Shown here one piece after another: positions 7,663-16,574 of a stretch of 64,000 bases of DNA. The notes under the pieces were generated by a model, which saw nothing but the letters and a program-made list of their open reading frames with translations, ran no database searches and had not been told where the DNA came from. The stretch comes from Alteromonadaceae bacterium (GTDB lineage Bacteria > Pseudomonadota > Gammaproteobacteria > Enterobacterales > Alteromonadaceae), in NCBI GenBank assembly GCA_014872785.1, contig WKFJ01000036.1, positions 62,001 through 126,000 of the forward strand, in the 5' to 3' direction. Made by a program: the position numbers and the translations under genes. The first letter of the stretch is position 1. The number at the start of each line of letters is the position of its first letter.

Positions 7663-9588
7663 ATGATTCACTTTTCTAACCTTGCATTAATGCGAGGTAC
7701 TAAAACCTTATTCCAAGACGCGTCTTTAAAACTGCACTTTAATCAAAAAGTGGGATTGGTTGGTCGGAACGGGTCGGGTAAATCGAGTCTTTTCGCGATG
7801 CTTCAAGGCGATTTACAACCTGAAGCAGGCGATTTCTCGATTCCTAAAGATTGGCGTATCGCCATTGTTAAACAGGAGACGCCTGCGGTTGAAAAGGCTG
7901 CTATCGAATATGTACTCGACGGAGATCAACAATTCCGAGAATTGCAAAAAGCACTTGTTGACGCTGAAAGTAATCACGACGGCATGCTTGCTGCTGAACT
8001 TCATGGCAAGTTACAAGATGTAGGTGCGGAAACCATCTATGCTCGTGCCGCCAGTATCATGGCCGGTCTTGGCTTTAAAGAAAAGCAAGCACAGAACCTC
8101 GTCAGTGAGTTTTCCGGTGGTTGGCGCATGCGCCTTAATTTAGCGCAAGCACTAATTTGTCAGTCTGACATGATGTTGTTGGATGAACCTACTAATCACT
8201 TGGATTTGGATGCGGTACTTTGGTTGGCAAAATGGCTCGTTGGTTATCAGGGGACACTCGTACTTATTTCTCACGATCGCGACTTTCTAGATGCCACAGT
8301 GCAGCAAATTTTGAGTTTAGAACAACAAACATTGCAACTCTACAAGGGCAACTTCACCAGCTACGAGATTCAAAAGGCCGAAAAACAAAGGCTGCAAAAC
8401 ATTGCTGCTGAAAAACAAATGGCACAAGTTGCGCATTTACAAAAATTTGTCGATCGCTTTGGGGCGAAAGCAAGTAAGGCGAAACAAGCACAAAGTCGTA
8501 AGAAACAACTGGAGAAAATGGTACAGATATTACCTGTACAACAAGAAAGTTCATTCTCTTTTGAGTTCTTACCCTGTGATAAATTGCCCAATCCACTAGT
8601 GAAAATGGAACAGGTGGCTGCCGGTTATGGTGACGCTATTATTCTAGAAAAGATTCAAATGAATCTGGTTCCAGGAAGCAGAATTGGGTTACTTGGTCAC
8701 AATGGTGCGGGGAAGTCGACACTCGTAAAAACCTTGTCTGGTGATTTACCGGCCGTAAATGGGGTATATGAATCCAGTCAGGGACTGAATGTTGGTTATT
8801 TTTCGCAGCATCAACTGGAGCATCTACATTTATCTTCGTCACCACTGGAACATCTGCGTACATTAGACCCACAAGCGAAAGAACAGTTTTTACGTGATTT
8901 TTTAGGTGGTTTTGGTTTTCACGGAGATCAGGCTCTTGAGCCAGTTGAGCCCATGTCTGGTGGAGAAAAAGCGAGGCTCGCTTTAGCACTTGTGGTTTAT
9001 CAACGTCCCAATTTACTGTTATTGGATGAGCCTACTAACCACTTGGATTTAACCTCTCGCACAGCCTTAACGTTGGCACTCCAAGAATACCCTGGTGCAA
9101 TTATATTAGTTTCCCACGACAGGTTCTTGCTTGAAGCAGTTTGTGATGACTTTTATCTTGTTGCTGAGCGTACCGTAACCCCCTTTGATGGCGACTTGAA
9201 TGATTATCAGAAATTGATTTTGGCAGGTAATAAAAATGCACAAGAGGGAGCTAAACAAAATACTGGAACCGACAAAGTTCAGCGCAAAGATATTAAACGC
9301 TTGGAAGCGCAATTTAGGCAATCTATTCAGCCGCTAAAGAAAAAGCTGTCTTCAGTAGAATCAAAACTTGAAAAAGAACAAACACTAGCAAATGAATTGG
9401 AATCTAAATTAGCCGATCCTGAGCTATATGCTGCTAGCCAAAAAGACCAACTGAAAACATTGTTATCGACTCAAGCTACTAACAAACAAGCGTTAGAAGA
9501 GCTGGAGCACGAGTGGATGGAGTTAGAAGAAGCAATAGAGCAAAGACGTGTTGAATTTGAAGAAGAACTCAAAGGAACCGCAGGTTAA
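7663..9588 (+). CDS. yheS: ABC-F family ATPase YheS
   Basis: This is a 641-residue soluble protein with two ABC ATPase domains and no membrane segments, the mark of ABC-F ribosome-associated factors. Walker A motifs are GRNGSGKS (about residue 36) and GHNGAGKS (about 348). The signature motifs are FSGGWRMRLNLAQAL and MSGGEKARLALAL, and both domains have LLDEPTNHLDL. A charged linker lies between the domains (about 235-300), and the C-terminus (about 530-640) is a coiled coil. It heads a likely transcript with the TIGR02444-like gene, yheT and yheU, in the order known from Escherichia coli for yheS-yheT-yheU. ABC-F proteins act on stalled ribosomes; the exact role of YheS was not derived from this sequence. 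Confidence 0.95.
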   Translation: MIHFSNLALMRGTKTLFQDASLKLHFNQKVGLVGRNGSGKSSLFAMLQGDLQPEAGDFSIPKDWRIAIVKQETPAVEKAAIEYVLDGDQQFRELQKALVDAESNHDGMLAAELHGKLQDVGAETIYARAASIMAGLGFKEKQAQNLVSEFSGGWRMRLNLAQALICQSDMMLLDEPTNHLDLDAVLWLAKWLVGYQGTLVLISHDRDFLDATVQQILSLEQQTLQLYKGNFTSYEIQKAEKQRLQNIAAEKQMAQVAHLQKFVDRFGAKASKAKQAQSRKKQLEKMVQILPVQQESSFSFEFLPCDKLPNPLVKMEQVAAGYGDAIILEKIQMNLVPGSRIGLLGHNGAGKSTLVKTLSGDLPAVNGVYESSQGLNVGYFSQHQLEHLHLSSSPLEHLRTLDPQAKEQFLRDFLGGFGFHGDQALEPVEPMSGGEKARLALALVVYQRPNLLLLDEPTNHLDLTSRTALTLALQEYPGAIILVSHDRFLLEAVCDDFYLVAERTVTPFDGDLNDYQKLILAGNKNAQEGAKQNTGTDKVQRKDIKRLEAQFRQSIQPLKKKLSSVESKLEKEQTLANELESKLADPELYAASQKDQLKTLLSTQATNKQALEELEHEWMELEEAIEQRRVEFEEELKGTAG

Positions 9589-9592
9589 CCTC

Positions 9593-10075
9593 ATGAGTCC
9601 ATTTAACTCTGATAGCTTTTGGCAGTTTTCGTTAGAGTTCTATTCGCCTGAACCAATCAAACAGGCTTGTTTGACGCTACAAGACAATTTTGACTTCAAT
9701 GTGAATCTGATCCTGCTTTGCTGTTGGTTAGATAGTTTGCGCGTAAAATTAAGCGCTGAGCAATTGCATCAGCTCAAAGGTGTAATCAAAAATAGTGATG
9801 TAGAATTAAAGCAGCATCGAAAACTGAGAGCGGCCAATAAGAACCAACAAGATAGATATGCTGCTCTACTGCAGCAAGAATTAGCGCTAGAACAAGCGCA
9901 ACAGAGCATATTGGTGTCTACTTTAAACTCAATGAAAGTCGTACACGTATCAACTGACAACCAAAAACCTAACGCGAGTCTTTTTGAGAACACGCAGCTG
10001 TGTTTCAGTGGAGTAGGTGCTGAAGCGAATAAGTATCTATCTGTATTTAAACAATATATTTATAAGAATAATTAG
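9593..10075 (+). CDS. TIGR02444-like family protein
   Basis: This is a 160-residue protein starting MSPFNSDSFWQFSLEFYS, typical of the small TIGR02444 family, with the conserved LQDNFDFNVNLILLCCWLD segment. The rest is helical and Gln-rich. The start was set at the ATG at 9593, four bases after the stop of yheS and preceded by AAGGAA; an earlier ATG inside yheS is unlikely. No catalytic motif is visible and the function is unknown. The position between yheS and yheT suggests co-transcription. Confidence 0.82.
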   Translation: MSPFNSDSFWQFSLEFYSPEPIKQACLTLQDNFDFNVNLILLCCWLDSLRVKLSAEQLHQLKGVIKNSDVELKQHRKLRAANKNQQDRYAALLQQELALEQAQQSILVSTLNSMKVVHVSTDNQKPNASLFENTQLCFSGVGAEANKYLSVFKQYIYKNN

Positions 10076-10090
10076 TATTTTAATTGATAA

Positions 10091-11059
10091 ATGATAATTG
10101 AATCTGAATTTAAAGCACCAGCGTGGATGAAGAATCAGCATTTGCAAACTATACTGCCCAGGCTTTTTATGGGAACCAAGAATTTACCCATTAGCTGGCA
10201 AGAGTTTGCAACTGAAGATGAGGATTTTGTAGAGCTAGCATGGATGCCAGAAATTGAACATTGCAAAGGATTGGTTGTTCTATTCCACGGTCTAGAAGGG
10301 TCGGTTGATTCTCACTACGCCAGCGACTTCATGCACTTTCTACACAAGAACCGATGGCGCTCTGTGATGATGCATTTTAGGGGCTGTGGTAGAAAAGCGA
10401 ATCGTACCGAGCGTTCTTACCATTCCGGAGATACGGCTGATGCAAAGAATGTGCTCGCGCATATCAGGTCGCTGTACCCGAATATACCTATTATGGGGCT
10501 CGGATTTTCGCTTGGCGCGAATATGCTGTTGAAATTGTTGGGTGAGGAGCCCAAACAAACATGGCTTAACAAAGCCACTGCGATTTCCCCTCCTTTTAAG
10601 TTAGGGGAATGTTCTGAAAGTATTGGTCAGGGTTTTTCAAAAATTTATCAGTCTCATCTTGTTCGAAGTATGAAACAGCGCTTTTTAGTCAAGTCACAAC
10701 AACATGATTACGCTTCGTCTCTTGGGTTGACCAAAGAAAAATTACAGTCGCTATCAACTTTTTACGAGTTTGATGATGCGATCACCGCGCCTTTGCATGG
10801 CTTTGAAGGAGCTGATGATTATTACAATCGATGTAGTGCAATTGGATACTTGTCGAATATCGAAACTGAGACATTGATTTTACATGCCAAAGACGATCCT
10901 TTTATGCATCCAGATATAACGCCAACGGAGTCAGAGTTGTCGACATCGGTAACATTAGAGTTGAGTGAAAAAGGTGGCCATGTAGGTTTTGTTCAGGGCA
11001 ATATTTTTGCGATGGATAAGTGGTTGCACAAACGGGTGTTACAGTTCTTCGAACAATAA
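10091..11059 (+). CDS. yheT: YheT family alpha/beta hydrolase
   Basis: This is a 322-residue alpha/beta hydrolase of the YheT/EMB8 type. It starts with the family's PAWMKNQHLQTILPRL. The oxyanion region LVVLFHGLEGS is followed by the nucleophile elbow GLGFSLGANMLLK with serine, an acid in LILHAKDDPFM, and the histidine in GGHVGFVQG. Esterases of this family act on carboxylic esters; the natural substrate is not known. It is 15 bases after the previous gene and followed by yheU. Confidence 0.92.
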   Translation: MIIESEFKAPAWMKNQHLQTILPRLFMGTKNLPISWQEFATEDEDFVELAWMPEIEHCKGLVVLFHGLEGSVDSHYASDFMHFLHKNRWRSVMMHFRGCGRKANRTERSYHSGDTADAKNVLAHIRSLYPNIPIMGLGFSLGANMLLKLLGEEPKQTWLNKATAISPPFKLGECSESIGQGFSKIYQSHLVRSMKQRFLVKSQQHDYASSLGLTKEKLQSLSTFYEFDDAITAPLHGFEGADDYYNRCSAIGYLSNIETETLILHAKDDPFMHPDITPTESELSTSVTLELSEKGGHVGFVQGNIFAMDKWLHKRVLQFFEQ

Positions 11060-11197
11060 GCGGTTTCGTTTTGTGAGAGAACATTTATTCATTTAATTGC
11101 TTATGTCGTCTCATTAGACAAATTTTGACGTTTTAAAACTTTGTGTGTGCTTACTTGTAAATATTAACTATGAATAAATTTGGAGTTAGTAACTACT

Positions 11198-11416
11198 ATG
11201 ATAGTGCCTTGGACTGAAATTCCGAAGGAGAGCTTCAAAAATCTTGTTGAGGCTTTCGTATTACGCGAGGGAACGGATTACGGTGCCGAAGAAGTGTCGC
11301 TTGCAGATAAGTGTGAACAAGTTATGTTGGCAGTTAAAACGGGTCAGGCACACATCGTTTACGATGAAGACAGCGAGTCTTTTGATATTCTCGCTGCCGA
11401 TCAATTAAGTCTTTAA
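11198..11416 (+). CDS. yheU: YheU family (UPF0270) protein
   Basis: This 72-residue protein starts MIVPWTEIPKESFKNLVEAF and has the EGTDYGAEEVSLADKCEQV core of the YheU family. No function is known. The ATG at 11198 is preferred over an in-frame TTG at 11180, since the family begins with MIVPW or similar and a GGAG lies upstream. It follows yheT after 138 bases and meets the yceI gene tail to tail at 11416/11417. Confidence 0.92.
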   Translation: MIVPWTEIPKESFKNLVEAFVLREGTDYGAEEVSLADKCEQVMLAVKTGQAHIVYDEDSESFDILAADQLSL

Positions 11417-11977
11417 TTAGCTCGCTTTTTTGAAAACGAGGGTCACGTATACTGGGACGCTGGTACCAATACTCGTCAGTCCGGCAACCTTCTGTAGTGC
11501 CGCTACACCTGCATCCAGTCCAAAATCAGACGCGTTAATGATAATCGGTTGCGTAAGTGACGCCATTATTTCCCCTTTGGCAGTACGGGCAACAAGCGCT
11601 TCTACTGAAATCGTTTTTGATAAACCATGAAGATTTAATTCGGCATCAAATTTGTCGAGTTTGGTTTTGCGAGAAAGATCGGGAAGTTGAGCGGTAATTG
11701 TTGCTGTTGGAAAGGTGGCAATTTTAAACAGCATTTCTTTCATTCGCTCGTTTCTGATTTCAATACCAGACTCAATAGTGGACAAGTCTAATGTCATGAC
11801 GAGCTCGCCCTTAACCGAGATAGAACCACTTACTCCAGGAATTTTATGTATTTCGCGGATATGTTCTTGTTTCGTCGACACGAAGGTAACGCTGCTTTGT
11901 TCCGCGTCAATTTGCCAGGCCGCATTAGCCGTTAAAGTAAAAATCAGAAGTGCAAAGGTAATGATAATTTTTTTCAT
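11417..11977 (-). CDS. YceI family periplasmic protein
   Basis: This is a 186-residue protein with a cleavable signal peptide (MKKIIITFALLIFTLTANAAW). The mature part is a YceI-like lipocalin fold: WQIDAEQSSVTFVSTK at the start, the VSGSISVKGELVMTLDLSTIESG segment, and the C-terminal LTSIGTSVPVYVTLVF. Family members bind isoprenoid-type lipids in the periplasm. It overlaps the end of cysQ by 4 bases (ATGA), so it is the last gene of nudE-cysQ-yceI. Its link to those genes is positional only. Confidence 0.88.
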   Translation of the reverse strand: MKKIIITFALLIFTLTANAAWQIDAEQSSVTFVSTKQEHIREIHKIPGVSGSISVKGELVMTLDLSTIESGIEIRNERMKEMLFKIATFPTATITAQLPDLSRKTKLDKFDAELNLHGLSKTISVEALVARTAKGEIMASLTQPIIINASDFGLDAGVAALQKVAGLTSIGTSVPVYVTLVFKKAS

Positions 11978-12810
11978 GATTTGCTCACTAGTTGATGCAA
12001 AATGATTTGTTGCCAGTCGACGCGCTGATCTCCAAGTACAACAAAATCGGGGTTTATCAGGCTGGTACGTTTATTGTAGGTAAGTGGCGCAAAATCGGCT
12101 GCTAAAACCTTGCCGCCAGCTTCGCTAACGATACATTGCGGGGCGCCAGTATCCCACTCACCGGTTACACCAATCCGTAAAAAGACGTCAGCTTTACCTT
12201 CTGCAATAAAGCAAGATTTAAGTGAGCAACTGCCCAGTGGTAATGTGCTGTAGATGCGATCCTTGGTCATTTTGGACATAACCCGTTCTACCGGTTGGCG
12301 TCGACTAATGGCGACTAGTACTTCGCCGTGATCAGGATCTTCAAGTTTTCGAACCGATATTTGTCTATCTTCTTTTGGACTTTCTTTAAAGGCACCAAAG
12401 TCTTTACTGGCAAAATAAAGTGTTTCACCCACAGGCCAATAAATAACACCAATCACCGGTTCATTATTTTCAATTAGTGCGATATTTACCGCAAAATCAC
12501 CGCTTCTCGCGATAAATTCTTGGGTACCGTCGATTGGGTCAATGAGCCAATAGAGTTCCCAATTACGTCTAATCGAGAGATCTTCATGTTTAGTCTCTTC
12601 GGACATTATTGGAATGTCTGGATCAAAATCCTGAAGTAAGTCACAAATGATTTCATTTGCTTTGTAATCTGCAGTAGTAACCGGAGAGCTGTCGTCCTTA
12701 CTAAAACTCTCGAAATCTCCAGAATCATATATTTGAAGAATTTCTATTCCTGCAATTTTGGCCGCCCGTTTCGCGATATCGAGCAGCTCCTGTCTAGGGT
12801 TAACTATCAT
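11974..12810 (-). CDS. cysQ: 3'(2'),5'-bisphosphate nucleotidase CysQ
   Basis: This is a 278-residue inositol-monophosphatase-fold enzyme. CysQ hydrolyses 3'-phosphoadenosine 5'-phosphate (PAP) to AMP, clearing the product of sulfate assimilation. Metal-binding motifs are seen: EETKHED-type acid, DPIDGTQEFI, and EWDTGAPQCIVSEAGG near the C-terminus. It is translationally coupled to nudE upstream and yceI downstream by 4-base overlaps. The nudE-cysQ pair is common in gammaproteobacteria. Confidence 0.94.
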   Translation of the reverse strand: MIVNPRQELLDIAKRAAKIAGIEILQIYDSGDFESFSKDDSSPVTTADYKANEIICDLLQDFDPDIPIMSEETKHEDLSIRRNWELYWLIDPIDGTQEFIARSGDFAVNIALIENNEPVIGVIYWPVGETLYFASKDFGAFKESPKEDRQISVRKLEDPDHGEVLVAISRRQPVERVMSKMTKDRIYSTLPLGSCSLKSCFIAEGKADVFLRIGVTGEWDTGAPQCIVSEAGGKVLAADFAPLTYNKRTSLINPDFVVLGDQRVDWQQIILHQLVSKS

Positions 12811-13367
12811 TTCTCAAGCCATTCTTTAGCCATATATAAAGCTGCGATGCACCTTGCTTCGGTAAAGTCTTCGCGCGCCAATAGTTTATGCATATCCCGG
12901 ATGTGCCACTGTTGCACTTCCAAAGGTTCTGGTTCGTCACCAACTAATTTTTCAGGGTAGAGATCGGTTGCCACCATAATGTGCATGTGAGCGCTAAAAA
13001 AGGTAGGTGCCATGGTTACAGTGTGTAAATGCTGTATTTTCTTAGCGCCGAATCCCACTTCTTCCTTAAGTTCGCGATTTGCGGCCTCTTCAGGGGATTC
13101 GCCAGGATCAATTAAACCTTTTGGAAAACCGACTTGATATTCATGAAGACCGGCTGCGTATTCTTTGACTAGCAAGAATTCTTCGTTGTTGATGAATGGA
13201 ACGATCATCACAGCGCCGCGGCCAGACCCTGCCATACGTTCAAAAATGCGTTCTTCACCATTACTGAATTCGAGATGTAATTGCTCAACTCGGAACAGTC
13301 CGCTCTTAGCGACAATTTCCCTTTTGTGTATGGTTGGTAATTGTTTTGGCGTGTCGGCTTTACTCAT
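12807..13367 (-). CDS. nudE: ADP compounds hydrolase NudE
   Basis: This is a 186-residue Nudix hydrolase. The Nudix box is seen as GLIDPGESPEEAANRELKEE with VGFGA following, matching GX5EX7REUXEEXGU. The LHEYQVGFPKG segment and size fit NudE, which hydrolyses ADP-ribose, AP3A and NADH. It is the first gene of a three-gene operon with cysQ and yceI and is divergent from yrfG, with about 70 bases between them that likely hold both promoters. Confidence 0.93.
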   Translation of the reverse strand: MSKADTPKQLPTIHKREIVAKSGLFRVEQLHLEFSNGEERIFERMAGSGRGAVMIVPFINNEEFLLVKEYAAGLHEYQVGFPKGLIDPGESPEEAANRELKEEVGFGAKKIQHLHTVTMAPTFFSAHMHIMVATDLYPEKLVGDEPEPLEVQQWHIRDMHKLLAREDFTEARCIAALYMAKEWLEK

Positions 13368-13438
13368 TTTTTTCGGTGGACTCGATCCCCAGTCAGGTTA
13401 GAATACTTGAATACATACTATAACCTGTCTTATTTCAA

Positions 13439-14119
13439 ATGCCTACGTTACCTTGGAATCAAATTCATACCGTTTTATTAGATATGGACGGTACTCTTCT
13501 GGATTTACATTTTGACAACCATTTTTGGATGGAATACTTACCCGTCAAGTTGTCAGAAAAGCTGGACAAGCCTCTGCACTACACTATGGCATACATGAAA
13601 AAAGAATATGAAAAAGTGATGGGAACGATAGATTGGTACTGCCTGGACTTTTGGGCGCAAAAGCTTGATTTGAACATCATGGAAATGAAGCGAGAAATAG
13701 ATCACCTCATTCAAATGAGAGATGACACTATTCCCTTTTTGAACGCGCTTAAAGCATCAGGAAGAAGAGTTATTCTTGTTACTAACGCACATCCAGACTC
13801 GTTGTCATTAAAAATAGAAAAAACCCAGTTAGATGAGCATATTGATACACTGGTATCTACCCATGAATTCGGTGTTACAAAGGAATCACAAGAGCTTTGG
13901 CAAAAATTACAAGATAGATTTGCGTTTGATGCGAACCAAACTCTGTTCGTAGATGACAGCTTACCTATATTAGGTGCTGCTAGAGAGTTTGGGATAGCAC
14001 ACCTTCTCGCGGTCGAGAATCCCGATAGCAAAAAGCCGGTTAGGGAAATTGAAGAATTCGTTTCTGTCTCGGATTATCGAGATTTTATTTCTGACATCAA
14101 AGCAAACCCGGTACAGTAA
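13439..14119 (+). CDS. yrfG: GMP/IMP nucleotidase YrfG (HAD family)
   Basis: This is a 226-residue HAD-superfamily phosphatase. Motif I is LLDMDGTLLDLHFD, motif II is VILVTNAHPDS, and motif III/IV lie in TKESQELWQK and TLFVDDSLPILGAA. Sequence and neighbours match YrfG, which dephosphorylates GMP and IMP. In Escherichia coli yrfG is followed by hslR-hslO; here the gspC-N operon lies between. Confidence 0.93.
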   Translation: MPTLPWNQIHTVLLDMDGTLLDLHFDNHFWMEYLPVKLSEKLDKPLHYTMAYMKKEYEKVMGTIDWYCLDFWAQKLDLNIMEMKREIDHLIQMRDDTIPFLNALKASGRRVILVTNAHPDSLSLKIEKTQLDEHIDTLVSTHEFGVTKESQELWQKLQDRFAFDANQTLFVDDSLPILGAAREFGIAHLLAVENPDSKKPVREIEEFVSVSDYRDFISDIKANPVQ

Positions 14120-14142
14120 CTGAGCGCTTGGGCTTTATTCCT

Positions 14143-14883
14143 TTAAAGACTTATCGAGTAAAATCCGTCGTTATCTTTGTCGCCAAAGAGACTAGCCGCT
14201 ACATGCACTTCCTGTGGGAGACTAGGGTCGACCTTAAATCTACCAGTAGCGGAAATTTTACCTTTGTTATCGACTAAAGCCGTAACATCAAGTCCTAATT
14301 TATTAGGTGGCGCTACCTTCACGGCAATTTTATCTTCCTGACAAGCCAGTGTCGCATCAAATTGTCCCAACTCTATGTTACCAGATGTTCCGGCAACCCC
14401 GGCATTTAACCATTGCCCATTCCCCTGTAACTCCTGGCAACTTTGTGGGTAAACGAGCTGATTAATATCTACTTTGAATCTACCAGAGGCGTTAACTGGT
14501 AATGGAATGGCTAAATTTGCCATAACAATATCAGTGGGAATGTACATTTGTAAGTTGTCGGCCAAGATTTTGCCTTTACTCAGTGAAATGTGTCCATTTA
14601 TCGAGATGCTATCTGAATCGCGTCTATCACCCGCTTTAATGTCTATCGACGCGCGTCCCAGTAAAAGTGGTAAAAACCTCAGATTCCATTGTGCATTAAA
14701 AACGGTCGTACCGGCGTAGCGAATAGATTCAGCTCTGCCGCTCCAAACTGAACCGGATACACCTTGGATGCTCAACTGCTGAGGTAAGTTAACTCGGCTC
14801 AGAACCTGGTTGGCAGGTAGCTCTGAAACAAGAAATACTAGATACGCACAAAAGCCTAAGCCGATCCATTTAATAACGGACAT
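14143..14883 (-). CDS. gspN: Type II secretion system protein N
   Basis: This is a 246-residue protein with one N-terminal membrane segment (VIKWIGLGFCAYLVFLVSEL) and a beta-rich periplasmic body, including the VSGSVWSGRAESIRYAG segment typical of GspN. It is the last gene of the secretion operon, 15 bases after gspM. GspN is an accessory, non-universal T2SS component whose exact role is unsettled. The C-terminus has the expected DKDNDGFYSISL end. Confidence 0.92.
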   Translation of the reverse strand: MSVIKWIGLGFCAYLVFLVSELPANQVLSRVNLPQQLSIQGVSGSVWSGRAESIRYAGTTVFNAQWNLRFLPLLLGRASIDIKAGDRRDSDSISINGHISLSKGKILADNLQMYIPTDIVMANLAIPLPVNASGRFKVDINQLVYPQSCQELQGNGQWLNAGVAGTSGNIELGQFDATLACQEDKIAVKVAPPNKLGLDVTALVDNKGKISATGRFKVDPSLPQEVHVAASLFGDKDNDGFYSISL

Positions 14884-14898
14884 GTCTTTATAATCTCC

Positions 14899-15378
14899 TT
14901 AGCCTTTTGCCAGTTTTAGACGGCGAACCTTGACTGTGCCGGCCGTACTGGTCTCAGCAAAATCCGCTTCAAGAATTGTTATTCCCATATTTTCAATGGC
15001 TTGTAACCACGACAGCATGTCGTTAAACACCACGCTATCAACAGTCACTTGTAACTCATCACCATTAGGCTGCATTCTTGTAACCTGTACTTTGAATCGA
15101 TTGGCGGTTTGATTTACAGCTTGAGTAAGCGATCCCTGGAAGTTACTTTTGTTGCCACTTGACTGTTTTAGTTGAATCGCTTTGTTGGAGTTTTGGCTAA
15201 CCCATGTTAATAACTCTTGCTGTTTTACAACCGCGGTACGCCCTTGTGTAACGCTTGTTTGTAAAGGCGCGTAAACGAGAAAATAAACTATTGCGATGAT
15301 CAAAAATGCGCCGCCTAAAAGCAACATCTTCTGCTCTCTTTCATTCAGCTGTGCATAGCGTTTTTTCAATTCTTCCAT
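14899..15378 (-). CDS. gspM: Type II secretion system protein M
   Basis: This is a 159-residue bitopic inner-membrane protein. A short cytoplasmic part (RYAQLNEREQKMLLLGG) leads to one membrane helix (FLIIAIVYFLVYAPL), followed by a ferredoxin-like periplasmic domain. GspM binds GspL and stabilises the inner-membrane platform. It starts two bases after gspL ends. Confidence 0.95.
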   Translation of the reverse strand: MEELKKRYAQLNEREQKMLLLGGAFLIIAIVYFLVYAPLQTSVTQGRTAVVKQQELLTWVSQNSNKAIQLKQSSGNKSNFQGSLTQAVNQTANRFKVQVTRMQPNGDELQVTVDSVVFNDMLSWLQAIENMGITILEADFAETSTAGTVKVRRLKLAKG

Positions 15379-15380
15379 TG

Positions 15381-16574
15381 TTAGCTCCTTATCGCCAGCG
15401 AGCCCACTACCTGGGAATCTCTATTGTTAATAGCGCCTTGCTCAACGGTAAAACCCTTGGCTTCTACTTGTCGTTTGAAGTTTTCTAACGCTTCAAAATT
15501 GTCAGCAACGGCCTGTAATCTAATTTCTGTTCGACGACTGTCAAAGCGTATTGATTGAGGTTTTACTGCGCTAGAACTAAAAGCGTTGCTCAACTGAGAC
15601 ATCATTACCAACATAGAGATGCCGCTACCACCACTTTCAAGTTGTGAAATGCGCTGCTGCATTGTGCGTTTTACATCACGAACGCGAGTGACCTCGGGAA
15701 AGGCTCGTTTGAACTCTTGCATTATCTCAGACCGCAATTGGTCTTGTTGCGTTTGCAATCGACTGGCTTCAATACCTTTATCGACAAAGGTTAATAGCAG
15801 TGCCGTTGCGCCTAAAGCTGCGGCCATGCGCCATTGTGCACGCTTACTGCCCCCGCGTTTTTTCGGTTTATATTGTTCTTGTAACAGAGTTAACTTGCTT
15901 GTAATTGCCTCCATCGCAAGTATCTGCATAGGAAGATCACTAGGCTGATGTTCGATTTCAGCATTGGGAATATTGTGCAGCTGAGGTTCTGAAGAAAATA
16001 CAATTTTGAGTTTATCTTCTTGCTGTTTACTGTAGTTGGCAATAGCCAGTGGAAGCCATTGTGTTTCGCCGGTAAGAATTTCCCATTTGTTTAGTCTGAG
16101 CAAAACATCAGTGCCCAGTCCCAACGCGTGCCAAGTGCCTTCTTCACTAGGTAGGCAGAGCGCGTCCGGCAACATTTTTTCACAGTGAAATCCTGCCTCT
16201 TTTATCGTCTCCAACCACTTTTGCATATTGGCATGCGCCACTACTAATACTTCTTGCTGATCGCCTTCCCTGTCATTAAGCACAATGAATTGATCTTCAA
16301 TGTCGCCCAGTACCTCGTCTTCCAACATAAAAGGAATCGCCAAAAGAGCCTTGCGGCTGGCCTTCGGTGGTAAATTAACCTGCTTGAGCGTGACGTTGCT
16401 ACCTGGAACAAGTGCTATCAGTGAATCTTGACCGGTTCTGTCTTTGAGCGAAGAGAGTGAATCCGTATTCTCTAGTTCTCCGGAGGCTCGTATTTCCTGT
16501 TCTGACTCTGACCAGAGTAGCCAATGAATCGTATCTTCATTGTTCTGGCCAAGTCTTACGACAAGTTTTTCCAT
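15381..16574 (-). CDS. gspL: Type II secretion system protein L
   Basis: This is a 397-residue bitopic protein. The N-terminal 240 residues form the actin-like cytoplasmic domain that recruits the ATPase GspE. A membrane helix is near residues 248-265 (MAAALGATALLLTFV) and a periplasmic ferredoxin-like domain follows. The start overlaps the stop of gspK by one base (TAATG), so translation is coupled. Confidence 0.95.
   Translation of the reverse strand: MEKLVVRLGQNNEDTIHWLLWSESEQEIRASGELENTDSLSSLKDRTGQDSLIALVPGSNVTLKQVNLPPKASRKALLAIPFMLEDEVLGDIEDQFIVLNDREGDQQEVLVVAHANMQKWLETIKEAGFHCEKMLPDALCLPSEEGTWHALGLGTDVLLRLNKWEILTGETQWLPLAIANYSKQQEDKLKIVFSSEPQLHNIPNAEIEHQPSDLPMQILAMEAITSKLTLLQEQYKPKKRGGSKRAQWRMAAALGATALLLTFVDKGIEASRLQTQQDQLRSEIMQEFKRAFPEVTRVRDVKRTMQQRISQLESGGSGISMLVMMSQLSNAFSSSAVKPQSIRFDSRRTEIRLQAVADNFEALENFKRQVEAKGFTVEQGAINNRDSQVVGSLAIRS

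Noticed and set aside
8354..9321. Minus-strand open frames opposite yheS
   Set aside because: They are antisense shadows of the ABC-F gene with atypical composition.
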